Position numbers and translations under genes: made by a program. Shown one piece after another: positions 35,851 to 44,852 of a DNA stretch of 64,000 nt. Each line of letters opens with the position of its first letter. Position 1 is the stretch's first letter. The DNA lies in assembly GCF_036195325.1 (NCBI RefSeq), contig NZ_CP108101.1, positions 7,812,001 through 7,876,000 of the forward strand, written 5' to 3'. Below the pieces are notes generated by a model. It saw nothing but the letters and a program-made list of their open reading frames with translations, did not search any database and had not been told where the DNA came from. This DNA is from Streptomyces sp. NBC_00234 (GTDB lineage Bacteria > Actinomycetota > Actinomycetes > Streptomycetales > Streptomycetaceae).

Positions 35851-38800
35851 GTGGCAAGACAGAGAAGACTGTTGCGTTCGGCCTTGGCGGCCTTGGTCAT
35901 ACCTTTGCTGGTGCCGGTCGCCGGTGGCACCTCGTTCGCGCAGCAGGTCCGGGACGAGCCCGTGGCCGAGCGGAAGGTGGAGCCCGAGCTGCTCGGACAG
36001 CTTCAGAAGGAGAAGAAGGTCACCTTCTGGGTCGAGTTCGGCCGCGACGCCGACCTCCGGGCGGCGGCGAAGGCCCGGACGAAGACCGAGAAGGCGACGG
36101 CCGTCCTGGCGGCGAAGAAGCAGCAGGCCAAGACATCCCAGGCCAACGCGGTGAAGCTGCTGAAGTCGGCGGGAGTCGACCACACCTCCTTCTGGATCAA
36201 CAACTCCCTCCAGGTTGTCGGCGGCAAGGAACTCGTAGACAAGCTGGCTGCCCTGCCCGAGGTCGCGCAGATCAACTCGGACGAGGCGATCGAGCTCGAC
36301 ACGCCGGTCGCGGCCGAGACCGAGCCCACGGTCGACGCGGTCGAGTGGAACGTCGACCGGATCGAGGCTCCGAGGGTCTGGGACGAAATCGGGGTGCGCG
36401 GTGAGGGCATCGTGGTCGCCAACATCGACTCCGGCGTCCAGTACGACCACCCGGCGCTCAAGAAGCAGTACCGCGGTCTCAAGGCCGACGGCACGTACGA
36501 CCACGAATACAACTGGTTCGACCCGACCCAGGAATGCGACGTTGCCGCGCCGTGCGACACCAGCGGTCACGGCACGCACACCATGGGCACCATGGTCGGC
36601 GACGACGGCGGCACCAACAGGGTCGGTGTCGCGCCGGGTGCCAAGTGGATCAGCGTCAAGGCCTGCACATTCAAGCTCTGCAACACCGCCCCGCTGCTCG
36701 CCGCTGGGCAGTGGATGATCGCGCCCACGGATCTGAGGGGCGGCAACCCGCGCCCGGACCTGGCGCCCGACGTGGTGAACAACTCCTGGGGTGGGGACGG
36801 CTCCAACCCCATGTATCAGGATATTGTGGCCGCCTGGCGGGCCGCCGGCATCTTCCCGGCATTCTCCAACGGCAACTCCGGACCGATCTGCAACACCAGC
36901 GGGTTTCCCGGTTCGTACGTGAGCAGCTACAGCTCCGGCGCGTTCGACATCAACAACGAAATCTTCCTGTACTCCTCCCGGGGCTCCGGCGAGAACGGGA
37001 CGATCAAGCCGAACCTCGCCGCACCGGGCGTCAATGTGCGTTCGAGCGTCACCGGAGGCGGCTACGCCCCGGCCAGCGGTACGTCGATGGCCTCGCCGCA
37101 CACCGCGGCGACGGTCGCGCTGATGTGGTCGGCGTCCCCCGCCATCCAGGGCGACGTGGCACGGACCGAAGCGTTCCTCAACCAGACCGCGATCGACACC
37201 GACAACACCACCTGCGGCGGCACCGCGGCCAAGAACAACGTCTTCGGTGAGGGCAGGCTCAACGCCTACAAGGCAGTCTCTGCCACACCGCACGGGCCGA
37301 ACGGCGCGCTGGGTGGCACGGTCACCTCGGGCGGCGAGCCGGTCGCCGGGGCGAAGCTGAACGTGGACGGCCCGATGGACCGCACCCTCGACACCGCAGC
37401 CGACGGCACGTTCACGCTGCCCAAGCTGCCCGTCGGCGACTACACGCTCACGGCAAGCAAGTTCGGCTACTCCACGGATACGAGTTCGGTCACGATCACG
37501 CAGGGGCAGACCACCACCCGGGACTTCACGCTGGAGCAGGCACCGTCGGTCAAGGTCTCGGGAACGGTCACCTCCAGAGCCGGACCCGCGGCGGGCGCGA
37601 CGATCACCGTCAAGAACACCCCCGTCACCGCCACCGCGAACGCCCAGGGCCACTACGAGGTGGCCCTGCCCCTCGGCACCTACGACGTGACGGCCTCGCC
37701 CCGCATCCGCTGCGCCGCCGTGGGCACCGCGCACGTGGATGTCACGGCCGATGCCACCGCGGACATTTCCCTGGCGGACCGCACGGACGCCTTCGGGTAC
37801 GCCTGCCAGGGCGCCGACAACACCGAGTACGTCGCCGGCACGGACAAGACGACCCTCACCGGCGACTCGGAGTACCTGCCGATCACCCTGCCCTTCCAGG
37901 TCCCGTTCTACGGCAGGACCTACGCCTCCGGCTGGATATCCACGAACGGTGCGCTGTCCTTCGACGCCCCGTCGTCGGCCACCAACGTCAACAGCGCCAT
38001 CCCCCACCCCTACAGACTCAACGCGGCGCTCTACCCGTTCTGGGACGACCTGATCGTGAATGCGAACACCGGGGGCGTCTACACCGGTGTCATCGGCACG
38101 GCCCCGCACCGCTCGTTCGTCGTCGAGTGGCGCAACGTCACCCAGTGGTCGGCCCAGTTCGAGAGGTTCTCGTTCTCAGCGGTCATCGGCGAGGACGGCA
38201 AGATCTCCTACCACTACAAGGACATCACCGGCGTCGGCGTCGAATCGGGCTCCAGCGCCACCATCGGCGTGGAGAACGCCTCGGGCACCGATGCGCTCCA
38301 GTACTCCTACGACACTCCCGGTGCGCTCTCCGACGGCTTCAGCCTCGACTTCCGGACCAGCAAGTCCGGTGTGGTGCAGGGCAAGGTCCTCGACGCCAAC
38401 GACGGCGAGGCCATCGAAGGAGCGACGGTCACCGTAGGCACGGGTGACACGGCGATGACCGGCGAAACCCGAGCGGACGGCTCGTACCTGTTCCAGGCGC
38501 CGTCCGGTGCAACCTCGATCAGCCTCACCGCCCCGGCCTACCAGCCCTTCGAGCAGGCGGTGACGCTCGACGCGGGCGATGTCGTCACGATGTCCGAGGC
38601 GCTCAAGACCGGCAAGGTGTCTGTCGCCACGAAGGCGTACGACTTCCTCCTCCCCGCTGATGAGCCGCGTACCAGCGCCTTCGAGCTGGCCAACTCGGGT
38701 TCCTCGGCGGCGTACACGGTCGTCGAAGACGCCCCGTGGCTGACCGTCAGCCTGACTGGCGGCGAGCTGGCCGCGGGCGCGAAGGCCACCGGCACCCTCA

Positions 38801-39390
38801 CGGTCGACCCGGCAGGACACGCGGGCGAGGTGCTCACCACCACCGTGCAGGTGAAGTCCGACAGCGGCCGGGCCCCGGTGATCAGCGTTCCGGTGAAGGT
38901 CGTCGTGCCCGAATACCAGGCCGCGGTCGACGCCGGTGCGTCCAACACTGCCGTGGACACATTCGGGGACACCTGGCAGCCGGACCGGAAGTACCTGGCG
39001 GGCGCCTTCGGCTATGAGGGCACATCGAGCGTCAGGTCCACGACGAAGGCCATCGCCGGCACCGACGATCCGAAGCTGTTCCAGGACGCGCGTGAGGGCA
39101 TGTACGGATACCGCTTCGACAACGTCCCCGACGGCGTCTACACGGTGGAGCTGGACTTCGCCGAGTTGTCGAGCAGCAAGCCGGGCCAGCGGGTCTTCGA
39201 CGTCCTCGCCGAGGACATCAAGGTTCTGCCGTCCCTCGACATCACGCGCGAGGCCGGTACCTACGCGGCGGTCACCCGTACCTACACGGTCGCCGTTACC
39301 GATGGTGTCCTCAACGTGCGGTTCGTGGCGACGAGTGGCAAGCCGCAGATCAACGCCATCCGTGTCACCGAACGGCCCGACAAGGCCTGA
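35851..39390 (+). CDS. Secreted S8 subtilase with beta-sandwich and malectin-like domains, copy 2
   Basis: A 1179-residue tandem paralogue with the same domain order and intact triad: D193, H240 and S412. The GTG start at 35851 follows GGAAGGAAATC. Differences from copy 1 concentrate in loops. PTQECDVAAPCDTSG replaces PTSDCLSAAPCDYDG before the catalytic His, KACTFKLCNTAPLL replaces KGCAALCTQESLL after it, and an SVTGGGYAPASG loop lies before the catalytic Ser. The duplicated copy may therefore have altered specificity while keeping the same secretion and binding modules. It has its own duplicated upstream region and terminator. Confidence 0.9.
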   Translation: MARQRRLLRSALAALVIPLLVPVAGGTSFAQQVRDEPVAERKVEPELLGQLQKEKKVTFWVEFGRDADLRAAAKARTKTEKATAVLAAKKQQAKTSQANAVKLLKSAGVDHTSFWINNSLQVVGGKELVDKLAALPEVAQINSDEAIELDTPVAAETEPTVDAVEWNVDRIEAPRVWDEIGVRGEGIVVANIDSGVQYDHPALKKQYRGLKADGTYDHEYNWFDPTQECDVAAPCDTSGHGTHTMGTMVGDDGGTNRVGVAPGAKWISVKACTFKLCNTAPLLAAGQWMIAPTDLRGGNPRPDLAPDVVNNSWGGDGSNPMYQDIVAAWRAAGIFPAFSNGNSGPICNTSGFPGSYVSSYSSGAFDINNEIFLYSSRGSGENGTIKPNLAAPGVNVRSSVTGGGYAPASGTSMASPHTAATVALMWSASPAIQGDVARTEAFLNQTAIDTDNTTCGGTAAKNNVFGEGRLNAYKAVSATPHGPNGALGGTVTSGGEPVAGAKLNVDGPMDRTLDTAADGTFTLPKLPVGDYTLTASKFGYSTDTSSVTITQGQTTTRDFTLEQAPSVKVSGTVTSRAGPAAGATITVKNTPVTATANAQGHYEVALPLGTYDVTASPRIRCAAVGTAHVDVTADATADISLADRTDAFGYACQGADNTEYVAGTDKTTLTGDSEYLPITLPFQVPFYGRTYASGWISTNGALSFDAPSSATNVNSAIPHPYRLNAALYPFWDDLIVNANTGGVYTGVIGTAPHRSFVVEWRNVTQWSAQFERFSFSAVIGEDGKISYHYKDITGVGVESGSSATIGVENASGTDALQYSYDTPGALSDGFSLDFRTSKSGVVQGKVLDANDGEAIEGATVTVGTGDTAMTGETRADGSYLFQAPSGATSISLTAPAYQPFEQAVTLDAGDVVTMSEALKTGKVSVATKAYDFLLPADEPRTSAFELANSGSSAAYTVVEDAPWLTVSLTGGELAAGAKATGTLTVDPAGHAGEVLTTTVQVKSDSGRAPVISVPVKVVVPEYQAAVDAGASNTAVDTFGDTWQPDRKYLAGAFGYEGTSSVRSTTKAIAGTDDPKLFQDAREGMYGYRFDNVPDGVYTVELDFAELSSSKPGQRVFDVLAEDIKVLPSLDITREAGTYAAVTRTYTVAVTDGVLNVRFVATSGKPQINAIRVTERPDKA

Positions 39391-39405
39391 CGGACCGACC
39401 ACAAA

Positions 39406-39437
39406 GGGCCCGTCCCGCCGTCCGGCGGGGCGGGCCC
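39406..39437 (+). terminator. GC-rich hairpin terminator after protease copy 2
   Basis: GGGCCCGTCCCGCC pairs with GGCGGGGCGGGCCC around a short GTCC loop; it is nearly the same sequence as 35595-35626. Confidence 0.8.
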
Positions 39438-39447
39438 TCGCCATGAG

Positions 39448-39485
39448 ATGACCGTGTCCCTGGACGCACGAGGGGAGGCATCATG
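39448..39485 (+). repeat. Orphan copy of the regulator gene's leader and start codon
   Basis: From ATGACCGTGTCCCTGG to GGAGGCATCATG this stretch matches the leader of the TrmB/LuxR gene (30591-30629, including GTGTCTCTGG and GGAGCATCATG) with few differences. The downstream sequence shows no regulator gene. It looks like the junction left when a repeated regulator-protease unit lost its second regulator. Confidence 0.65.
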
Positions 39486-39761
39486 ACCTCGGGAACGATC
39501 GTCACGTGGTACCGCTCCGCGGGCCGGCGAACCGGGGCAGATCACTGCCGACGCGCTGAATCGTCGGGAACAGCGTCTGATAGCCGGGGCGGGGCCAGCG
39601 GGAAGGTCCGCCTGGCCGGTCCAGCTGTCGTTGGAGTTCGGAAGGCGCAGGTGGTCGGACGCATGCCGTTGTCCTCGAGCCAGGCTTGGTCCGGAAGTAG
39701 CCTGGATCTTGGGGAGGCTGGAGGCGCTTGTCGCGAACAGCCCCGACGTGGCCGCCATTCA

Positions 39762-40170
39762 GCCGCGCCGGCATCGCCAACGCCCACCACCTGGGAGTGT
39801 CCGCCTTCGCTACCCAGCGGTGGTCGACCGGCGCTCGATCGTGCCCGTCGGCGACGACATACCTGCCGACGTTGCTGCACTGCTTGGGTGCGCGGTCCTG
39901 GTCGGTCCCGGTGCGGTCCTCACCGTACGCCCGCCGCGCACGGGCATCACCGTCGCGGTGATCGGGCTCGGCGGAGTCGGCGTGGCCGCGCTCATGGTCG
40001 CCGTAGCGGCCGCCAACTGCCGGGTCATCGCCGGCGGCACACTGGAGACGAAACTCGTCCAGGCCCGCGAGCTGGGAGCCGCCGAGGCACTCACTCCGCA
40101 GCAGGCCGCCGAAGCAGGCGTGGCGCCAGACCTCGTCGTGGAGGCCGCCGGCCATCCCCTGGCTTCGAGT
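39762..40170 (+). pseudogene. Zinc-type alcohol dehydrogenase fragment, truncated and frameshifted
   Basis: One frame reads GIANAHHLGVSAFAT; after a frameshift near 39815 another reads VVDRRSIVPVGDDIPADVAA, then the Rossmann segment VAVIGLGGVGVAALMV and DLVVEAAGHP. These are consecutive blocks of a medium-chain zinc alcohol dehydrogenase. The N-terminal catalytic zinc region and the C-terminus are missing, so no functional enzyme can be made. I see nothing recognisable in 39486-39761. Confidence 0.75.
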
Positions 40171-40223
40171 CCGCGCTCGCCAGGCGGAGTACCCGTGTCG
40201 TACCTCCGTGGTACTCATGTCCC

Positions 40224-40658
40224 ATGAGCCAGTTCCGCGACTTCAACCTCAAGCTGCTCGTCATCGAGGAGCTCATGTACGGCCCCGAGCCGATCCTCCC
40301 GGTCTACGACCTGTCCGCGCGGCTGGCCGAGAGGGGGATCGGCGACCCCGCGTCCTACGTCCTGGAGAACGGCCTGCACGCGGAGGTGCTGCCGGAGTCC
40401 CGGGCCCATTTCGAGGCCCTGGAGATCCCGGCCGAACTGCTCGCCCGTGTCGAGGAGCTGTGCTTCGACGCCGGGGCGGACGTCTTCCGGCACTGCGCCC
40501 CCGCCTGGGACGGCGAGGACGACCTTTTCGACGTCCGCGCGCTCGACGACCTCGCCCTGCTGCCCAACCTGCGGGAGGTCACCTTCGTGGAGGACGGCGT
40601 CCTGGCGGTGGCGGACGCGGCGGAGGTCTTCGCGGCGCGCGGCATCGACACCGACTGA
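40224..40658 (+). CDS. Small hypothetical protein, DUF6892-like
   Basis: A 144-residue acidic, soluble protein starting MSQFRDFNLKLLVIEELMYG and ending in GIDTD. It has alternating helices and short strands (LPNLREVTFVEDGVLAVADA near 115-134). The N-terminal pattern resembles the DUF6892 family, for which I know no function. The frame is intact and codon bias is normal, unlike the decayed sequences on both sides. No catalytic motif is visible. Confidence 0.6.
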   Translation: MSQFRDFNLKLLVIEELMYGPEPILPVYDLSARLAERGIGDPASYVLENGLHAEVLPESRAHFEALEIPAELLARVEELCFDAGADVFRHCAPAWDGEDDLFDVRALDDLALLPNLREVTFVEDGVLAVADAAEVFAARGIDTD

Positions 40659-40734
40659 GCCCCGGCACCCGTTCGTCGCCCGCGGCCCCGGCCGGGGAGG
40701 TCGCGCACCGCCGTCACACGGACGCCTCCAGCGC

Positions 40735-41031
40735 TTGTCGGTCGATTACGCGATCTGCCGGGCCCACCGGCACGCCGCCGGGGCGAGGAGAAGGAGGCTG
40801 CTGATCCGGGCCGGGCCACTCCCGGCGGCCTGGCGGCCGAGCCGGACGACCACGCCAGGCGTCGACAGCCAGGTAAATTTCGACGGTCAGGCCGCCGCGT
40901 GAGCGACCAAGGGTCTTTGGCCGGGACTTGGTCCGGGAATGGCCCGGGTCTTGGAACAGGGAGTCGATCGTCGGCCTGCGCCCCCGCCCGGCAAGGACCC
41001 ACGCCACCCTTGTCCGGTCTGCCCGCCGCAT
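40735..41031. mobile_element. Rearranged IS5-family-like transposase remnant
   Basis: On the plus strand, SVDYAICRAHRHAAGARR (about 40737-40790) matches the V-D-S-T-x-x-R-A-H-x-H-A-A-G-A segment of IS5-like transposases. On the minus strand, PKTLGRSRGGLTVEIYLAVD (about 40860-40920) matches the segment that should follow it in the same direction. The two blocks are now in opposite orientation, so part of the element has been inverted. No intact frame or terminal repeats remain. Confidence 0.55.
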
Positions 41032-41455
41032 ATCCTGGAGTCGGCCGGTGAGTTCCGACTACGGCGTCCTGCACAGGGAGTCACGCGGCGCGGATGGCCA
41101 GTGCCATACCGGCCGGACTCACCGCGAACTCATCAACCATCACACGGGCTCGCCCCGGCCGGATGCGGGGCCGACCCGTCGAAGACGGTTCCGTCCCAGT
41201 GCAGGGCCGGCACCCTCACCCGCCAGTAGCCCAGGGTCCGGCCGCGCTCCGCGAGCCGCGAGGCCGCGCTCGTACGGTCCTGCGGAGCTGCGGGAAAGAG
41301 GGCGGCGGCGGGTGGGCCCCAGGTGGGCTCGCCCCGCCTGGGCGTATCTGCGGCGCGGCGAGGTCGCCCGCGTGTTCCTTTCGTATGTGATGAATTGAGA
41401 GATCGTGTGCCGTTATGTGGTATTCGGCCACTCATTGCCTGGCATTATCCAGTCC
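41032..41455. other. Interval without a recognisable gene upstream of fcl
   Basis: No frame here resembles a known protein. It is probably further decayed mobile-element sequence plus the fcl promoter. Its last 60 bases are relatively AT-rich (TATGTGGTATTC, GGCATTATCC), which would suit a promoter. Confidence 0.3.
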
Positions 41456-42412
41456 ATGACTGAATCGACGACCGGACCGATGTCGTATCTGCCCGAGCGG
41501 GCCCGCGTGTTCGTCGCGGGGCACCGCGGCCTCGTCGGCTCCGCGGTGGCCCGCCGGCTGGGCGCGGACGGGTACGAGGTGCTCACCCGCGGCCGCGCCG
41601 AGCTCGATCTGCGCGACGCGGCATGGACCGCCGCGTTCCTCGCCGGGACCCGCCCCGACGCCGTGGTCCTCGCCGCCGCCAAGGTCGGCGGGATCTTGGC
41701 GAACAGCACAAGCCCGGTGCAGTTCCTGGAGGAGAACCTCCAGATCCAGCTGAGCGTCGTCGCCGGGGCGCACGCCGCGGGAGTCGAGCGGCTCCTCTTC
41801 CTCGGATCGTCCTGCATCTACCCCGGGCTCGCACCCCAGCCGATCTCCGAGGACGCCCTGCTCACCGGTCCGCTGGAGCCGACCAACGAGGCGTACGCGC
41901 TGGCCAAGATCGCCGGAATCGTGCAGGTCCAGTCGTACCGGAAGCAGTACGGCGCCGCCTACATCTCGGCCATGCCGACCAATCTCTACGGGCCCGGCGA
42001 CAACTTCGACCTGGAGACGTCGCACGTCCTGCCGGCGCTGATCCGCCGCTTCCACGAGGCCCGCGAAGCCGGTCACGAGGAGATCGTGCTCTGGGGTTCC
42101 GGCACCCCGCGCCGTGAGTTCCTGCACGTCGACGACCTGGCCGAGGCCTGCGCCGTACTCTTGCGGACGTACGACGGCGACGAGCCGGTCAACATCGGCT
42201 GCGGCGAGGACCTCACCATCCGCGAACTGGCCGAGACTGTTGCCGAGGTGACGGGCTTCGAGGGGAGGCTGGCCTGGGACACGAGCAAGCCCGACGGCAC
42301 CCCGCGCAAACTGCTCGACGTGTCCCGCATCAACGGGCTCGGCTGGAAGCCGTCGATCGCGCTGCGCGACGGCATCGCGTCCACGTACGCCTGGTGGCGG
42401 GCACAGCACTGA
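41456..42412 (+). CDS. fcl: GDP-L-fucose synthase
   Basis: A 318-residue extended SDR that converts GDP-4-keto-6-deoxy-mannose to GDP-L-fucose by epimerisation and reduction. Visible are VFVAGHRGLVGSAVARRL (about 15-32, NADP site), the GSSCIYP serine segment, YALAKI (YxxxK) and MPTNLYGPGDNFD. The substrate comes from the GDP-mannose dehydratase at 56228-57286, so the two genes together provide GDP-fucose for the polysaccharide locus. The ATG at 41456 lacks a clear ribosome site; an ATG at 41480 is the alternative. It is the only intact gene between decayed regions. Confidence 0.9.
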   Translation: MTESTTGPMSYLPERARVFVAGHRGLVGSAVARRLGADGYEVLTRGRAELDLRDAAWTAAFLAGTRPDAVVLAAAKVGGILANSTSPVQFLEENLQIQLSVVAGAHAAGVERLLFLGSSCIYPGLAPQPISEDALLTGPLEPTNEAYALAKIAGIVQVQSYRKQYGAAYISAMPTNLYGPGDNFDLETSHVLPALIRRFHEAREAGHEEIVLWGSGTPRREFLHVDDLAEACAVLLRTYDGDEPVNIGCGEDLTIRELAETVAEVTGFEGRLAWDTSKPDGTPRKLLDVSRINGLGWKPSIALRDGIASTYAWWRAQH

Positions 42413-42528
42413 GGCCGATCCCGCCGCCGGACCGTGCGATGCCGGTGTCCATGGTCACAGAGCTCTTCATCACTCCTGACCAGAGGCTCGCGAGAGGCTG
42501 TAGTCAGTGGTGGCCCTACCGTTTCGAC

Positions 42529-43118
42529 ATGACGATGAAGACCTGTCCGGAGCTGTCCCAGGACGGCGGCGGCGCGCACCGTTCTACGAAGTGACAGCCG
42601 AGGGCCTGGTGGTGCCGGTCAGTTACGGCCGGATCGGTGCGGCCGGACAGGCACGAGGACGAGAACCATTGGTTCCGTACCGGCCGCTGCGAGCACGCCT
42701 GGATGGTCCGTGCCGACGACCGGGCCGGAGTACCACGGGCACACCAAGTGCGTCACCGCGTACGCCCCGGACGGTGGTGGTGAACTGCGGCACACCAGCC
42801 ACCAAGGGCGGGGTGCTCTTCGGTCGGCAGCAGAGGATGCCGTCTACGCGGGCACCGCGCGCGAGAGCCGTTTCGTCTTCGCCGCCTCTTTCGCCTCCTC
42901 GGTGTACTGCTTTGCCGAGGAGGCACCCGGCTGTGGAAGCTTGGCACCGGGGGGGCCTCTCCATGCAGTACCGCGACGAGCGGCTCTACCTGGTCACCAC
43001 GGACGGCTCCCTCGTCTGCGTGGACGCGAGCGAGGCGGCGATCACGGCCGCGCAGAAGGGCGGCCGGACAAGGGTGCGCGTGGTGTCCGAGGGCTACGAG
43101 AGCTCCTGGAACGTGTAG
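42529..43118 (+). pseudogene. WGR-domain/beta-propeller protein remnant with several frameshifts
   Basis: From the ATG at 42529 the frame reads MTMKTCPELSQDGGGAH, then shifts near 42580 to FYEVTAEGLVVPVSYGRIGA (WGR domain). Later blocks in alternating frames are YHGHTKCVTAYAPDGGGELR, GGVLFGRQQ, DAVYAGT, SRFVFAASFASSVYCF and LSMQYRDERLYLVTTDGSLV, which resemble PQQ-like propeller blades. At least four frameshifts and large deletions are needed, and it stops early after YESSWNV. It is a dead copy of an actinomycete WGR/propeller protein whose function is unknown. Confidence 0.7.
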
Positions 43119-43327
43119 TTCCCACGGGCGCCCGGGTAGCGACGGGATACGAGGTCACGGCCGGAAAGCGGCCCCAAACCGCCGTCGTGGAATGGGTACG
43201 GCCGCCGGCCGCGGAGCCGCGCGGGAGGAGGAGTCCGCACTCCGCGCGTGCGTCCCGTCCCGGAACGGCTCGGCAGGGACGCGCTGCTGTACCGGGGGCC
43301 GCGCCGGAGGTGGTTCCTGTAAGCCGA

Positions 43328-43545
43328 CGCGGCCGTGGAGGCGAGGCCCTTGCCGAAGTCGTGGTAGCTCGTCCAGATCGACGTGAAGACGATTCCTCCG
43401 ATGTCGAGGAGGGCGGAGCTGAGCAGCAGCGCGGCGTTGTGGTTGCGCTCCTCCCAGATCTGCCGGCCGAGCTTCCCCGGGGTCAGCATGTTCACCAGGA
43501 CGACGCCGAGGATCAGCAGCACCACGCCGAGGGCGCGGCAGGAGG
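43328..43545 (-). pseudogene. DUF350-type membrane protein fragment
   Basis: The leftward frame reads GVVLLILGVVLVNMLTPGKL, then QIWEERNHNAALLLSSALL, then DFGKGLASTAA, after which similarity is lost. This is one of the two repeats of a DUF350 membrane protein. The start and the second half are missing. The interval 43119-43327 contains nothing recognisable. Confidence 0.6.
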
Positions 43546-43550
43546 TGGCC

Positions 43551-43908
43551 CGGCCGAGGCATGGGCGTAGGAGTACTGCGGCGTTTGCCGCCGGTGACGA
43601 CCTGGCGCCGCGTCACCGCGGGCCGGTGGAACTCGGCGGAGTGGGCCCCCCGTCGGGGCGCAGCTTCTGCTGATGCTCATGGGCAGCAGATCCGGCCCGG
43701 AGATCTTCACCGACCCGGAACTGATGTGTCCGCGCCGTTCGCACGCCCGCCGCCACCTCGAATTCGGCGTGGGATGCGGATCCCGCGTCCTGACTCTGCA
43801 TCGGCTTGGAACCGCAACAGCCGCCGATGCTCGGCCTGCTGTCCTTCCGGGCCCCGTTGCGGGTGCCGGTCGTACGAGGCTGAGAAGTTCGCGGAGGCTT
43901 TCGTCCCG
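43551..43908. other. No gene recognised
   Basis: The stretch between the DUF350 fragment and the methyltransferase stop carries only spurious high-GC frames. I see no repeat or motif that I can support. Confidence 0.3.
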
Positions 43909-44742
43909 TCACACGCGGTCGGGGAACGACACGCCGAAGCCGTTGCCGGGGTGCCAGTGGTCGCCCGGCCTGTCGTCGAAGTGGAGGAAGCGACGCTGAC
44001 GCTCCTCGGACCAGCGCGCCAGGCACGGCCAGGCATGGCTCCGGCTGGACAGGACCAGCGCGCGCTCCGAGAGCGCCGGGGTCACGGCCGCGAGTTCGGC
44101 GTCCTCGTGGTCCGGCCCCACCGAGGTGTCCAGCAGGACCATGCCGACGCCGCGCTCCTGGACCTGCGGGCTGCCCAGGACCTTCACGGAGTCGCCGATG
44201 ACCTGGTCCACGACGTCCCGGTACGGCCCCCGGATCAGTTCGCCGGCCCGGGGGTCGATGTCGACGGTGGTGAGCCGGCCGCTGCCGTTGCGGAGCAGAG
44301 CGGCGGCGATCAGGCTGCTGGTGATGCCACGGTGGGGGCCTGCCTCGACCACATGCGCGGGGGCGAGCGTCCGCACGAGGGCGTAGTACGCGACGCGCCG
44401 GCCGTAGCGCACCTCGCGGTCGCAGGTCCCGGAGCGGACGCTGGTGGCCAGTCCCTCGTTCAGGGTCCTGCGGAGTTCGGCGTCCTCCTCCGCCTCCTGG
44501 ATGTGCGCGCGCACCGCCTTCACCGGGGCGCCGGTCACCTCGCTCACGAACCAGCAGAGGTGGTCGTGGTTCGAGGGCTCCAGGTCGTAGGTGAAACAGG
44601 AGTGCTCGCGGGAACGGACGAGCCAGGCGCCCGAGCGCTGGAGCACTCGGGCGTCGTAGCGGGCGACGGTGGCCAGCCGCAGGGGCAGCGCGGCTGCCCG
44701 CGCGAGCGGGGTCGCGGCGATCCTTCGGGTCAGGTTCTGCAT
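43909..44742 (-). CDS. Class I SAM methyltransferase, left bracket of the polysaccharide locus
   Basis: A 277-residue protein with a family-specific N-terminal extension (about 1-60, RRIAATPLARAAALPLRLAT, SREHSCFTYDL) and a Rossmann methyltransferase core. VVEAGPHRGITSSLIAAALL (about 131-150) forms the SAM loop, RLTTVDIDP the acidic strand, and MVLLDTSVGPDHEDAELAA the later strand. It is clearly paralogous to 62843-63739. A sugar or polysaccharide O-methyltransferase role is inferred from position only. Leftward, it is separated by 110 nt from the dehydrogenase gene. Confidence 0.75.
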   Translation of the reverse strand: MQNLTRRIAATPLARAAALPLRLATVARYDARVLQRSGAWLVRSREHSCFTYDLEPSNHDHLCWFVSEVTGAPVKAVRAHIQEAEEDAELRRTLNEGLATSVRSGTCDREVRYGRRVAYYALVRTLAPAHVVEAGPHRGITSSLIAAALLRNGSGRLTTVDIDPRAGELIRGPYRDVVDQVIGDSVKVLGSPQVQERGVGMVLLDTSVGPDHEDAELAAVTPALSERALVLSSRSHAWPCLARWSEERQRRFLHFDDRPGDHWHPGNGFGVSFPDRV

Positions 44743-44852
44743 GGGGGAAGGCTAGGGGCGAGGACTTCGCAATCCATGAAGAAATCGCCGATTTCGCCCC
44801 GCGTCGCCGTTGTGGACCAAGACAGTCAGCGGTTGGACGGCGGCTGCGCCGT

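Larger units (their letters stand above)
31856..39437 (+). repeat. Tandem duplication of a promoter-protease-terminator unit, period about 3.8 kb
   Basis: Unit 1 (about 31856-35626) and unit 2 (about 35651-39437) share an upstream region containing ATCTCTTGATTCGC, a full subtilase gene and a matching terminator hairpin. The start codons are 3808 bp apart. Identity is patchy. The segment 33493-34045 matches 37303-37854 almost exactly, whereas the loops between the catalytic Asp and His, and 34060-34200 versus 37865-38020, are diverged. Recent gene conversion between older duplicates could explain this. The interval 31623-31855, before the homology begins, holds no gene. Confidence 0.88.
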
